A stretch of 22,055 bases of DNA from Gp7-AA10 sp035636095 (lineage in GTDB: Bacteria; Acidobacteriota; Thermoanaerobaculia; Gp7-AA8). Within the stretch, counting starts at the first letter, position 1. Each line of letters begins with the position of its first letter. This document shows, in pieces, positions 1-10,713 of this stretch. Under the pieces are notes generated by a model, which saw nothing but the letters and a program-made list of their open reading frames with translations, was not told the DNA's origin and searched no databases. The stretch spans positions 1 through 22,055 of the forward strand of contig DASPZU010000102.1 of NCBI GenBank assembly GCA_035636095.1, in the 5' to 3' direction. The translations under genes and the position numbers were made by a program.

Positions 1-1
1 G

Positions 2-166
2 TCCGTGCGTCCGCCGCGCGCCATGACGTTCGACGGCTCCGAGATCGGCCGCATCATCGGCCGCGCCGGAGATCGCGAGTTTCACAAGAAGGTCGTCCGC
101 GCTGCGCTGGAGATGTTCACGCACGACACCCCGCCCGGCAAAGTCGTGACGAAGGTGATGCGATGA
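2..166 (+). CDS. C-terminal fragment of an unidentified protein (5' end outside window)
   Basis: An open frame runs from the left edge to a TGA at 164-166 and gives about 54 residues, including MTFDGSEIGRIIGRAGDREF and ending in VVTKVMR. Codon use is GC-rich and looks like that of the neighbouring genes. I do not recognise the family from this short tail. There is an internal ATG at 23, but the frame is open upstream of it, so a longer protein that starts before the window is more likely. It is followed at once by a palindromic repeat (175-278). Confidence 0.5.
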   Translation, partial: SVRPPRAMTFDGSEIGRIIGRAGDREFHKKVVRAALEMFTHDTPPGKVVTKVMR

Positions 167-174
167 GGCACGGA

Positions 175-278
175 TGTCATTCCGAGCGTGGCGAGGAATC
201 GGTGTGGCAGGGAGGTGAGCTGAACTACATTTGCGCGCCGCCCAACCCCCCAGGTCCCTCGCTACGCTCGGGATGACA
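175..278. repeat. Palindromic dispersed repeat, copy A
   Basis: The ends are inverted: TGTCATTCCGAGCG on the left and CGCTCGGGATGACA on the right (one mismatch in 14). The interior is imperfectly palindromic. The same terminal pattern (GTCATCCTGAG ... CTCAGGATGAC) occurs at 4100-4196, 12447-12522 and 15751-15812. This copy ends only 5 bases before the ATG of the aldo/keto reductase, so it must contain or replace the promoter and ribosome-binding region of that gene. Confidence 0.8.
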
Positions 279-283
279 CAGCT

Positions 284-1132
<849 letters not shown>

Positions 1133-1156
1133 TTTGTTCTATTCTTCTCCAGGACG

Positions 1157-3097
1157 ATGGAAGCACACCCACAGCTCTTTGACGACCGCCACCACTGGAC
1201 TGCCGACGATTCAGCCGCGCTGTACATGATCGACCGGTGGGGCGCCGGCTATTTCGGCGTCAACGCCAACGGCGATCTGACGGTCTCTCCGCTGCAGGAA
1301 GCCGGCATCGCGATTCCGATCATCGACGCGCTGCGCGAAGCGCAAGCGCTCAACCTCAACGCTCCGCTGCTGATTCGCTTTCAGGATTTGCTCCGACACC
1401 GTGTCGAGGGTTTGAACACTGCCTTCAACAAAGCAATCGCGGATCACAACTACAAGGGCAGCTATCGCGGCGTCTTTCCGATCAAGGTCAATCAACTGCG
1501 GGAAGTGGTCGAGGAGATTCTCGACGCCGGCAAGCCCTTCAACTACGGCCTGGAAGTCGGCTCGAAACCGGAGATCTATGCCGGCCTGGCGGTGCACAAC
1601 GATCCGGAATCGCTGATGGTCTGCAACGGATACAAGGACGCGGCATTCATCCGCATGGCGATGCTGGGCCGCAAGCTCGACAAGAAAATCATCCTGATCG
1701 CAGAAAAACTCTCGGAGCTTCGCGCGATCACCAAGATCGCGGCCGAGATGAACGTCGAGCCGTGGATCGGAATCCGAGTTCGCCTGCTCTCCAAGGGCTC
1801 GGGCAAGTGGGCAACTTCAGGCGGCGAGCATGCCAAGTTCGGGTTGTCGACCGCCGAGATCCTGGAGGCGATCGAGATTCTCCGCGAGGCGAAGATGGAG
1901 TCGGCGTTCAAGCTTCTGCACTTCCACATCGGCTCGCAGATCCCCGACATCCAAACCATCAAGCGCGCCGTCCGCGAAGCGGCCATGTACTACACCAAGC
2001 TGCACAAGCTCGGGCATCCGCTGGAATACCTCGATGTCGGCGGCGGACTGGCGATCGACTACGACGGCTCCCGTTCCACGTTCCACTCCTCGATGAATTA
2101 CACCATCGAGGAGTACGCCAACGACATCGTCTACAACATCATGGATGTCTGCGACGACGAGCGCGTGCCGCATCCGCATATCGTCTCGGAATCGGGACGC
2201 GCGATCGTGGCGCATCACTCCGTACTCGTCATCCAGGCCTTCGGCGCGATCGAAAAGACTCCCACCGAGCCGCACACCATCCTGGCATCGGATCACAAGC
2301 TGATCCGCGAAATCCTCGAAATCGACCGGCGCGTCAGCGAGGATACGCTCAACGAATCGTGGCATGACCTCGAGCAGATCAAAGAGCAGGCACAGACGAT
2401 GTTCGAGTTGGGCCTGCTGAATCTCGATGTCAAGGCTCGGGTCGAGAATCTCTTCTGGCAGGTTGCCGAAAAACTCGAGCTCGTCGTCCGTCAGATGGAC
2501 ACCGAGGAAGTTCCGGAAGACTTGAAAACCCTCAAGACGGAGCTCGCCGATCAGCACATCTGCAATTTCTCGGTCTTCCAATCGCTGCTCGATCACTGGG
2601 CCCTGGGACAGCTCTTCCCGATCGTGCCGATTCACCGGCTCAACGAGAAGCCGCAGCTCGAGTCGACACTCGTCGACATCACATGCGATTCCGACGGCAA
2701 GGTCCAGAAGTACATCGACCTCTACGATGTACGCGAAACGCTGCCACTCCACGAGCTGCGCAATGGCGAGCCCTACTTCCTCGGCATCTTCCTCACCGGC
2801 GCGTACCAGGACATCATGGGCGACATTCACAATCTCTTCGGCCGCGTCAACGAGGTCCACGTGTTCCTCGACCCCGACGAGGACAGCGGCTTCTATATCG
2901 AGGAGGAGATCCCGGGGCAGAGCATCGGTGAAGTCCTGGCAATGACGCAGTACGACTGGCGCGACACCGAGAAGCGGATGAAGGCGCAAATCGATGCCGC
3001 TATCAAGGCCGATCGCCTCAAGCCGACTGAAGGGATGCGGCTGCTTCAGGACTTCGAGCGCGGTCTCAAGGACCAGACCTACCTCAGTTTCGACTAG
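1157..3097 (+). CDS. speA: Biosynthetic arginine decarboxylase (PLP-dependent)
   Basis: A 646-residue protein, full length for SpeA, which converts arginine to agmatine plus CO2 as the first step of the agmatine route to putrescine. It belongs to the alanine-racemase-fold decarboxylases. Lys110 in RGVFPIKVNQ is the expected PLP lysine. His257 (LLHFHIGSQ), the glycine loop DVGGGLAIDYDGS (293-305) and ESGRAIVAHHS (345-355) bind the cofactor, and Cys510 in ITCDSDGK is the active-site cysteine from the C-terminal part. The inserted helical region typical of SpeA (about 390-470) is present. The start is supported by AGGA shortly before the ATG at 1157. Arginine deiminase and carbamate kinase lie 10 kb downstream, so this window holds two competing arginine-consuming routes. 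Confidence 0.97.
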   Translation: MEAHPQLFDDRHHWTADDSAALYMIDRWGAGYFGVNANGDLTVSPLQEAGIAIPIIDALREAQALNLNAPLLIRFQDLLRHRVEGLNTAFNKAIADHNYKGSYRGVFPIKVNQLREVVEEILDAGKPFNYGLEVGSKPEIYAGLAVHNDPESLMVCNGYKDAAFIRMAMLGRKLDKKIILIAEKLSELRAITKIAAEMNVEPWIGIRVRLLSKGSGKWATSGGEHAKFGLSTAEILEAIEILREAKMESAFKLLHFHIGSQIPDIQTIKRAVREAAMYYTKLHKLGHPLEYLDVGGGLAIDYDGSRSTFHSSMNYTIEEYANDIVYNIMDVCDDERVPHPHIVSESGRAIVAHHSVLVIQAFGAIEKTPTEPHTILASDHKLIREILEIDRRVSEDTLNESWHDLEQIKEQAQTMFELGLLNLDVKARVENLFWQVAEKLELVVRQMDTEEVPEDLKTLKTELADQHICNFSVFQSLLDHWALGQLFPIVPIHRLNEKPQLESTLVDITCDSDGKVQKYIDLYDVRETLPLHELRNGEPYFLGIFLTGAYQDIMGDIHNLFGRVNEVHVFLDPDEDSGFYIEEEIPGQSIGEVLAMTQYDWRDTEKRMKAQIDAAIKADRLKPTEGMRLLQDFERGLKDQTYLSFD

Positions 3098-3162
3098 TCT
3101 TGGCGCGGAATGGCGATCGTGGCCAGCCGGTTGAAAGAACTACCAAAATCACAGGGGAGACC

Positions 3163-4092
3163 ATGATGCGAAAAACAGTTGCGATGTCATTGATCGTCAT
3201 TGCTGCTGTGGTCGCCAACCTCTTCGCTATGGGCGAGGGGCGGCTCACCGGAAAAATCATCGATGCAGTTACCAAGAATCCCATTCCGAACGCCACAATC
3301 CTCGTCACGTCGACGGGCGCGCGGAACTTCAGGCAGGAATTCAAAGCCGAGAAAGACGGCACATATCGCATTCTGCTGATCGACGCGACGCTGAAGTACG
3401 AGATGACCTGGTGGGCGCCCGGGTATCAGCCCTACACCGAGCCGATGAAGCTGAAACTCGGCGACGTCACCACCAAGGACGTCACCCTGACTCCGGCCAA
3501 CGCAAGAGCCGCATCGGGCGCTCCCGCCGCTGAAGCCAAGCCGGATCCTGCGACGACCGCCTACAACGAAGGTGCGCAGCTCTTCAATGCCGCCAAGTAT
3601 TCCGAAGCCGCCGCGAAGTTCACCGAGGCCGTGAGCGCAAAGCCCGATCTGATCGCGGGATGGCAGGCGCTCGCACGCACGGAGATTCAAACCAAGGAGT
3701 ATCCGAAAGCCATCGAGGCCGCGAACAAAGCGCTGGCCGCTGACCCTGATGAGACCGACATGTACGCCGTTCTCTACGAGGCGTACACCAAGACCGGCGA
3801 CAAAGTGAAGGCGGCCGAGGCCAAGAAAAAGCTGCCCGCCAACGCGGGATCGCTGTTCAATGATGCCGCCAAGCTCATCAATTCCGGCAAGGACGCGGAC
3901 GCCGAGCCGCTGCTCAAACAGGCGATCGTGGCGGATGAAAAATTCGCGCAGGCCTACTACGAGCTGGGAATGGTCTACGTGCGGCAGGGAAAAAATGCGG
4001 ACGCGAAAGCGAATCTGCTGAAGTACCTCGATCTCGAGCCCAACGGCAAAGACGCCGCCACGGCCAAGGAGATGCTGAAGTACGTTAAATGA
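3163..4092 (+). CDS. Secreted protein with carboxypeptidase-regulatory-like domain and TPR repeats
   Basis: Start chosen at ATG 3163, which follows a strong AGGGGAG ribosome-binding site. The frame is open back to 3100, but that extension has no ribosome-binding site and would bury the signal peptide. The 309-residue product begins with a signal peptide (MMRKTVAMSLIVIAAVVANLFA). Next comes a beta-sandwich carboxypeptidase-regulatory-like domain (about residues 25-110, from GRLTGKIIDAVTKNPIPNAT to TTKDVTLTP), then an Ala/Pro linker, then about five TPR-like helical pairs to the C-terminus. It has no enzyme motif. The likely role is a periplasmic or outer-surface scaffold. The stop overlaps the first ATG of the next frame (ATGA at 4089-4092), but that ATG lies at the edge of a repeat and may not be used. 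Confidence 0.8.
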   Translation: MMRKTVAMSLIVIAAVVANLFAMGEGRLTGKIIDAVTKNPIPNATILVTSTGARNFRQEFKAEKDGTYRILLIDATLKYEMTWWAPGYQPYTEPMKLKLGDVTTKDVTLTPANARAASGAPAAEAKPDPATTAYNEGAQLFNAAKYSEAAAKFTEAVSAKPDLIAGWQALARTEIQTKEYPKAIEAANKALAADPDETDMYAVLYEAYTKTGDKVKAAEAKKKLPANAGSLFNDAAKLINSGKDADAEPLLKQAIVADEKFAQAYYELGMVYVRQGKNADAKANLLKYLDLEPNGKDAATAKEMLKYVK

Positions 4093-4099
4093 CGCGAAG

Positions 4100-4196
4100 C
4101 GTCATCTTGAGGAGCGGAGCGACGAAGGAACTCAAGATGTTTAGATTGCGTTCTTTGAGATCCTTCCACTTCGCTGCACTCAGTGTCGGGATGACG
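4100..4196. repeat. Palindromic dispersed repeat, copy B (enters coding sequence)
   Basis: The left end is CGTCATCTTGAG and the right end is TGTCGGGATGACG, with inner segments AGATCCTTC and CTTCGCTGCACTCAGTG that match the interior of copies C and D (agatccttc, cttcg). The whole element is read through by the frame of the lipoprotein gene. It contains AAGGAA 6 bases before an ATG at 4137. Confidence 0.75.
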
Positions 4197-4599
4197 ATGG
4201 TCAGCTGCGCTTCGGCGGTGCCGGATTCGAAAAAGGCGGCGCTGGACGAGCCGCAGATTCAGATCACGCAGCTCTCCAACATCGCCGAGGCGGCGCGGCA
4301 CATGACCGGAAACATCTCGGTGCAATATCGCGTCGATGTCGAGAATCGCGCCAAAGTTCCCATCACCCTCAAGCGCATCGACATCGTGTCCCTCGGCGCC
4401 GGCGCCTACAACCTGCGTCCGACATCTGCGCCCTTCAGCGAGCAGTTGAATCCCGGCGAGACGCGGGCAGTGCAGATATGGGCTCCGGCGTTCATCGATA
4501 ATCCGACCATCATCGGCGCAAACGGTCCTGTCACTGTGCGAGCGACCGTCTACTACGATTCACCGCTCGGCACATCGCAGTCGATCGTCGTGCAGCAGG

Positions 4600-4619
<20 letters not shown>
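4137..4619 (+). CDS. Putative lipoprotein, beta-rich, unknown function; 5' end encoded by a repeat
   Basis: The frame is open from ATG 4089 (176 aa), but the first 16 residues (MTRSVILRSGATKELK) are the typical translation of the dispersed repeat. I prefer ATG 4137, preceded by AAGGAA at 6 bases, giving 160 aa. Its N-terminus MFRLRSLRSFHFAALSVGMT is still repeat-encoded, yet it reads as a signal peptide: arginines at 3, 5 and 8, a short hydrophobic run, then MVSC with Cys24 in a lipobox-like position. The rest (about residues 35-160) is a beta-strand-rich domain with alternating hydrophobics and no family I can name, vaguely like small LEA-14-type or immunoglobulin-like domains. The 3' end overlaps the convergent metH gene by 20 bases. 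Confidence 0.6.
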
Positions 4620-8268
<3,649 letters not shown>

Positions 8269-8270
8269 AA

Positions 8271-8295
8271 AACAAAAAACCCCGCGGGTGCGGGG
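8271..8295 (-). terminator. Intrinsic terminator of the metH leader
   Basis: On the minus strand: CCCCGC, loop ACCC, GCGGGG, then TTTTTTGTTTT running straight into the metH ATG (8268-8266). A GC stem plus U-tract is a textbook factor-independent terminator, and its position just before the start codon fits a regulated attenuator. A second hairpin, GTCCCGC/GCGGGAC (8302-8318), lies just upstream of it. Confidence 0.85.
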
Positions 8296-8300
8296 GCCGC
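8292..8300 (-). promoter_or_regulatory. Antiterminator segment complementary to the riboswitch loop
   Basis: The minus-strand sequence GCGGCCCCC is the exact reverse complement of GGGGGCCGC inside the aptamer loop (8361-8369). It overlaps the 5' arm of the terminator (8290-8295) by four bases, so pairing with the aptamer would exclude terminator formation. This is read directly from sequence; the switching role is inferred. Confidence 0.7.
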
Positions 8301-8326
8301 CGTCCCGCCGCGCGGGACGAACTCTT

Positions 8327-8384
8327 GCCGGCTCTTTAGCTTTTTTTTACCTGGTTGCAAGCGGCCCCCAAATCAATCCAGGTG
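8327..8384 (-). ncRNA. SAM-II-type riboswitch controlling metH
   Basis: Minus-strand reading: P1 5' strand ACCTGG (8383-8378), loop with TTGATTT and CCGCTTGCAA (8377-8355), P1 3' strand CCAGGT (8354-8349), an A8 run, then GCTAAAGAGCCGG. The order P1-GAUUU-CUUGCA-P1'-A-rich-GCUAAA is the hallmark of the SAM-II (metA motif) pseudoknot: the U-run and A-run form the base triples around SAM, and GCUAAA forms the pseudoknot strand. SAM-II aptamers are compact and are known upstream of methionine biosynthesis genes, mostly in Alphaproteobacteria and Bacteroidota. Its position, 58 bases from the metH start and just after a promoter, supports the call. There is no cobalamin riboswitch here. Confidence 0.85.
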
Positions 8385-8390
8385 CCGGTC

Positions 8391-8419
8391 ACTCTAAAGC
8401 AGGGCAGGATGGTTGTCAA
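8391..8419 (-). promoter_or_regulatory. Sigma-70-type promoter of metH
   Basis: A perfect -35 TTGACA (8419-8414) and -10 TAGAGT (8396-8391) are separated by 17 bases. The predicted start is 6-8 bases downstream, at or next to the first base of riboswitch P1. The promoter lies in the decayed tail of the upstream methyltransferase-like gene, and the TAG of the -10 box is the stop codon of that gene's readthrough frame. Confidence 0.7.
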
Positions 8420-8456
8420 ACGGCCGCAGCCGCGGCAGCCATCGATGAACCGCGCG

Positions 8457-8903
8457 TCAGTAGTTTTCGTAATCCGCTCCGAATGTTCGCCGCAGCGTCG
8501 GCTCTTCGTAACCGATCACGAACAAACTCACGAAGACGAACATCGCCGCCACCATCGCGAGCATCAGCCCGGTGATGTTTGGATAGACGACTCCCTCTCC
8601 CAGCACAGCGATGCCCATCCCGATGTACATCGGATTGCGCACCCAGCGATAGGGACCGGAAATCACGAGTCGTCGCGGCGGATCGAACGGCGCCGGCGTG
8701 CCGAGTCCTCTCCATGCGAACTGCCAGACGCATGGCAATCCGATCACTGCGCCGATCGCGACCACAAACCAACCAAGCGGTCGGGCGTTTTCAAAGGCAT
8801 GGCCCCCAATGATCCATTTGGGCACGAAGTACATCCACAGCGAAACGAAGGCCGGGGCGACGATCAAGGTGCGGAGCAGGGCGAAAGCGCGTCGGGTCAG
8901 CAT
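8457..8903 (-). CDS. Isoprenylcysteine carboxyl methyltransferase-like membrane protein, prematurely stopped
   Basis: A 148-residue integral membrane protein of the ICMT/PEMT family, SAM-dependent methyltransferases of unknown substrate in bacteria. The family signature GPYRWVRNPMYIG is at 83-95 and the catalytic-region YEEP at 132-135. About four membrane segments are predicted. The start is backed by a perfect AAGGAGGT 4 bases upstream. The protein ends in FGADYENY at a TGA (8459-8457), but the frame continues past it as RAVHRWLPRLRPFDN, the conserved C-terminus of the family, to a TAG at 8396-8394 (8394-8903, 170 codons with the TGA). The TGA therefore looks like a nonsense change or a sequencing error replacing a Cys/Arg-type codon. 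The metH promoter lies in this tail. Confidence 0.85.
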   Translation of the reverse strand: MLTRRAFALLRTLIVAPAFVSLWMYFVPKWIIGGHAFENARPLGWFVVAIGAVIGLPCVWQFAWRGLGTPAPFDPPRRLVISGPYRWVRNPMYIGMGIAVLGEGVVYPNITGLMLAMVAAMFVFVSLFVIGYEEPTLRRTFGADYENY

Positions 8904-8949
8904 GACGACCTCCTTCAGGCTGCTTTACCCGGCCGATGCCGCGCAGGTT

Positions 8950-9090
8950 TCATCGGTCAGGGGATGTTGTCGGGCGATTCTCTCCCCTCGCTGTGGTGAC
9001 TGTAAGTAAAGATGTCGCGGTATCGCGTCGGACGATCATGATGAACGCGCTGAGAGGTTGGGCTCCAAACCCGAAACCCTTCTTGTTCAT
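8950..9090 (-). CDS. Possible small ORF of 46 residues
   Basis: An ATG at 9090 is preceded by GGAG at 8 bases and opens a 46-residue frame (MNKKGFGFGAQPLSAFIMIV...) ending at TGA 8952-8950. It lies between two minus-strand genes in a stretch that would otherwise be a 210-base gap. There is no recognisable domain, and its coding bias is unclear. It may be spurious. Confidence 0.2.
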   Translation of the reverse strand: MNKKGFGFGAQPLSAFIMIVRRDTATSLLTVTTARGENRPTTSPDR

Positions 9091-9114
9091 CAGGAGTTCT
9101 CCAAATCACGAGAC

Positions 9115-9537
9115 TTACATGATCAGGAAAGATGATGGCATATCGCAAATGGGGAATTCGTAAGCTGCTTGTGAGCCCTTTTGATCTTCCTCTTTGGTGG
9201 CCGCCATGAGCTGCCGCGCATCGGCGACGAATCGTGCCGGGTCCGACAGAACAAGTACTTGCCGCTTTGGAATGATGACGCGTGTGTAAAAGAGTCGCGC
9301 CACGCCAAAGCCGGCTGCGACCTCGATCAAGGTTAAGGCAATCACAACGAACATGATCGGTCGCTTGAACATCACGGCCGCCGGCGCAATCGAAATCAGC
9401 AAGAAGCCGAGACCAAGGATCCAGAAGCCGGTCGTACCGCATCCCGGGTCCCAGGGATCACGAGCACTCGTGACCAAGCCGGTCGCGAACAGCGCAATGC
9501 CTAAGGTCTGCAGCGCCAGAAAAATGATCCGCGACAT
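9115..9537 (-). CDS. Small membrane protein, unknown function
   Basis: A 140-residue protein with three predicted membrane segments (about 4-22, 36-56 and 60-84) and a soluble C-terminal tail that includes a basic stretch. Two cysteines occur in the tail and loops. I recognise no family. No clear ribosome-binding site precedes ATG 9537, so the exact start is uncertain, but hydrophobicity and length favour a real gene. It is divergent from the AsnC-like gene at 9580, with about 40 bases between the starts. Confidence 0.55.
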   Translation of the reverse strand: MSRIIFLALQTLGIALFATGLVTSARDPWDPGCGTTGFWILGLGFLLISIAPAAVMFKRPIMFVVIALTLIEVAAGFGVARLFYTRVIIPKRQVLVLSDPARFVADARQLMAATKEEDQKGSQAAYEFPICDMPSSFLIM

Positions 9538-9579
9538 GGCTGTGAGCCAAGTTAATTAGCATGCTATCTTCGAAGCGGA

Positions 9580-10713
9580 ATGTCCACCGTCGCCGAGACG
9601 CCCATCGCGCACACCGATCCGACCAACGCCCGGATCCTGGCGATTTCCGAAGATCGGATTCAGGGCTTTGTGCGCGATCCGATCGGCGAGATCGCACAGC
9701 GATCGGGCATCGACGTCGATATTGTCCTCGAGCGCATTCGCGCCATGCTGCGGGCGGGAACGATTCGTCGCGTCCGGCAGACGCTCATGGCGACCAATCT
9801 CGCCGAAGGCGCGCTGGTGGCGTGGCAATTTCCGCCCGAGAAGGTCGACCCGGCATTCGATTTCATGTTCCAGCACGATCCGTTCTCCGGTCACGTCGTC
9901 ATCCGCTCGACGGACGCTGCCACACCGGGTTCGAACTATCGTCTGTGGACGACCGTGAAAGTCCCTCAGGGGTTTTCGATCGATCGGCATTGCATGCAAC
10001 TGGCACGGCTCACCGGCGCCGAACGTTTCCGCGTCATGCCCGCAAAACGCATCTTCGCCCTCGGCGTCGGCCATGTCAGGCGCAAGGAAATTCCGCCGGG
10101 AAGCAAATCGGATGCGTTGGCAGTCGCGAAGGACACCGAGAAAGTCGAGCTGAACGAGCTGGAATGGCGCGTGCTGACGGCGCTCAAGCGCGAATTCACG
10201 CCTGAGGAAATCGTCCGCGATCTCTGGCGGGCGCGAGCTTCAGAGGCCGGCGTGCCCCTCGAGAAACTCTTCGAAGTCGCCGAGGATCTCAATGGGCGAG
10301 GAGTGATCGGACGGTTTTCGACGTTTCTGGAACACGTCAAGCCGCTGGCGACCGGAGAGCGTGTCACGCGTTTCAACGCCCTCTTTCACTGGGCGGTCCC
10401 GGCGGGGCGCGAGATGGAAGCCGGCCGTCAGGTCGGACGCTTTCACATCCTCACGCATTGTTACTGGCGTGAAGGTGGTCCCGAATTTCGCAACGTCAAC
10501 ATCATGGCCGTCGCGCACGGAACGGAAAAGAACGCCGTCCTGGATCACAAGCGCGCCATCGATGCCCATCTGGCGTCGGTCGGGATTCCGGTGAGCTACA
10601 CCAATGTCTTCTGGGGCGGACGCAGCGAGATCAAGCCGTCGGAGATTTCGCCGATCGCGTATCGCGACTGGTGCGCCAAGATCGGCGTGGATCCGGAGAC
10701 GATGCGCGAGTGA
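9580..10713 (+). CDS. Tandem Lrp/AsnC-like protein, siroheme-decarboxylase (AhbA/AhbB)-like
   Basis: A 377-residue protein made of two similar halves, each a winged helix (about 16-66 and 190-248) followed by an alpha/beta Lrp-type domain (RRVRQTLMATNLAEGALVAW and GRFSTFLEHVKP...FNALFHWAVP). The second half carries LTHCYWREGGPEFRNVNIM then AVAHG (291-314), which resembles the SHCYxR...H region of siroheme decarboxylases AhbA/AhbB and NirD/L, where histidines act in decarboxylating siroheme. Those enzymes are usually two separate subunits, so this would be a fused heterodimer. No other heme or heme d1 genes lie nearby, so a transcription-factor or other Lrp-fold role is possible. ATG 9580 follows AGCGGA. 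The next gene starts inside its stop codon (GTGA). Confidence 0.6.
   Translation: MSTVAETPIAHTDPTNARILAISEDRIQGFVRDPIGEIAQRSGIDVDIVLERIRAMLRAGTIRRVRQTLMATNLAEGALVAWQFPPEKVDPAFDFMFQHDPFSGHVVIRSTDAATPGSNYRLWTTVKVPQGFSIDRHCMQLARLTGAERFRVMPAKRIFALGVGHVRRKEIPPGSKSDALAVAKDTEKVELNELEWRVLTALKREFTPEEIVRDLWRARASEAGVPLEKLFEVAEDLNGRGVIGRFSTFLEHVKPLATGERVTRFNALFHWAVPAGREMEAGRQVGRFHILTHCYWREGGPEFRNVNIMAVAHGTEKNAVLDHKRAIDAHLASVGIPVSYTNVFWGGRSEIKPSEISPIAYRDWCAKIGVDPETMRE

Noticed and set aside
1817..2989. 390-residue minus-strand frame inside speA
   Set aside because: Antisense shadow of speA in GC-rich DNA; no family motifs, and the plus-strand frame is a full-length conserved enzyme.
8269..8420. Cobalamin riboswitch for metH
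   Set aside because: The leader is too short and lacks the B12-box; the SAM-II core explains the conserved bases.
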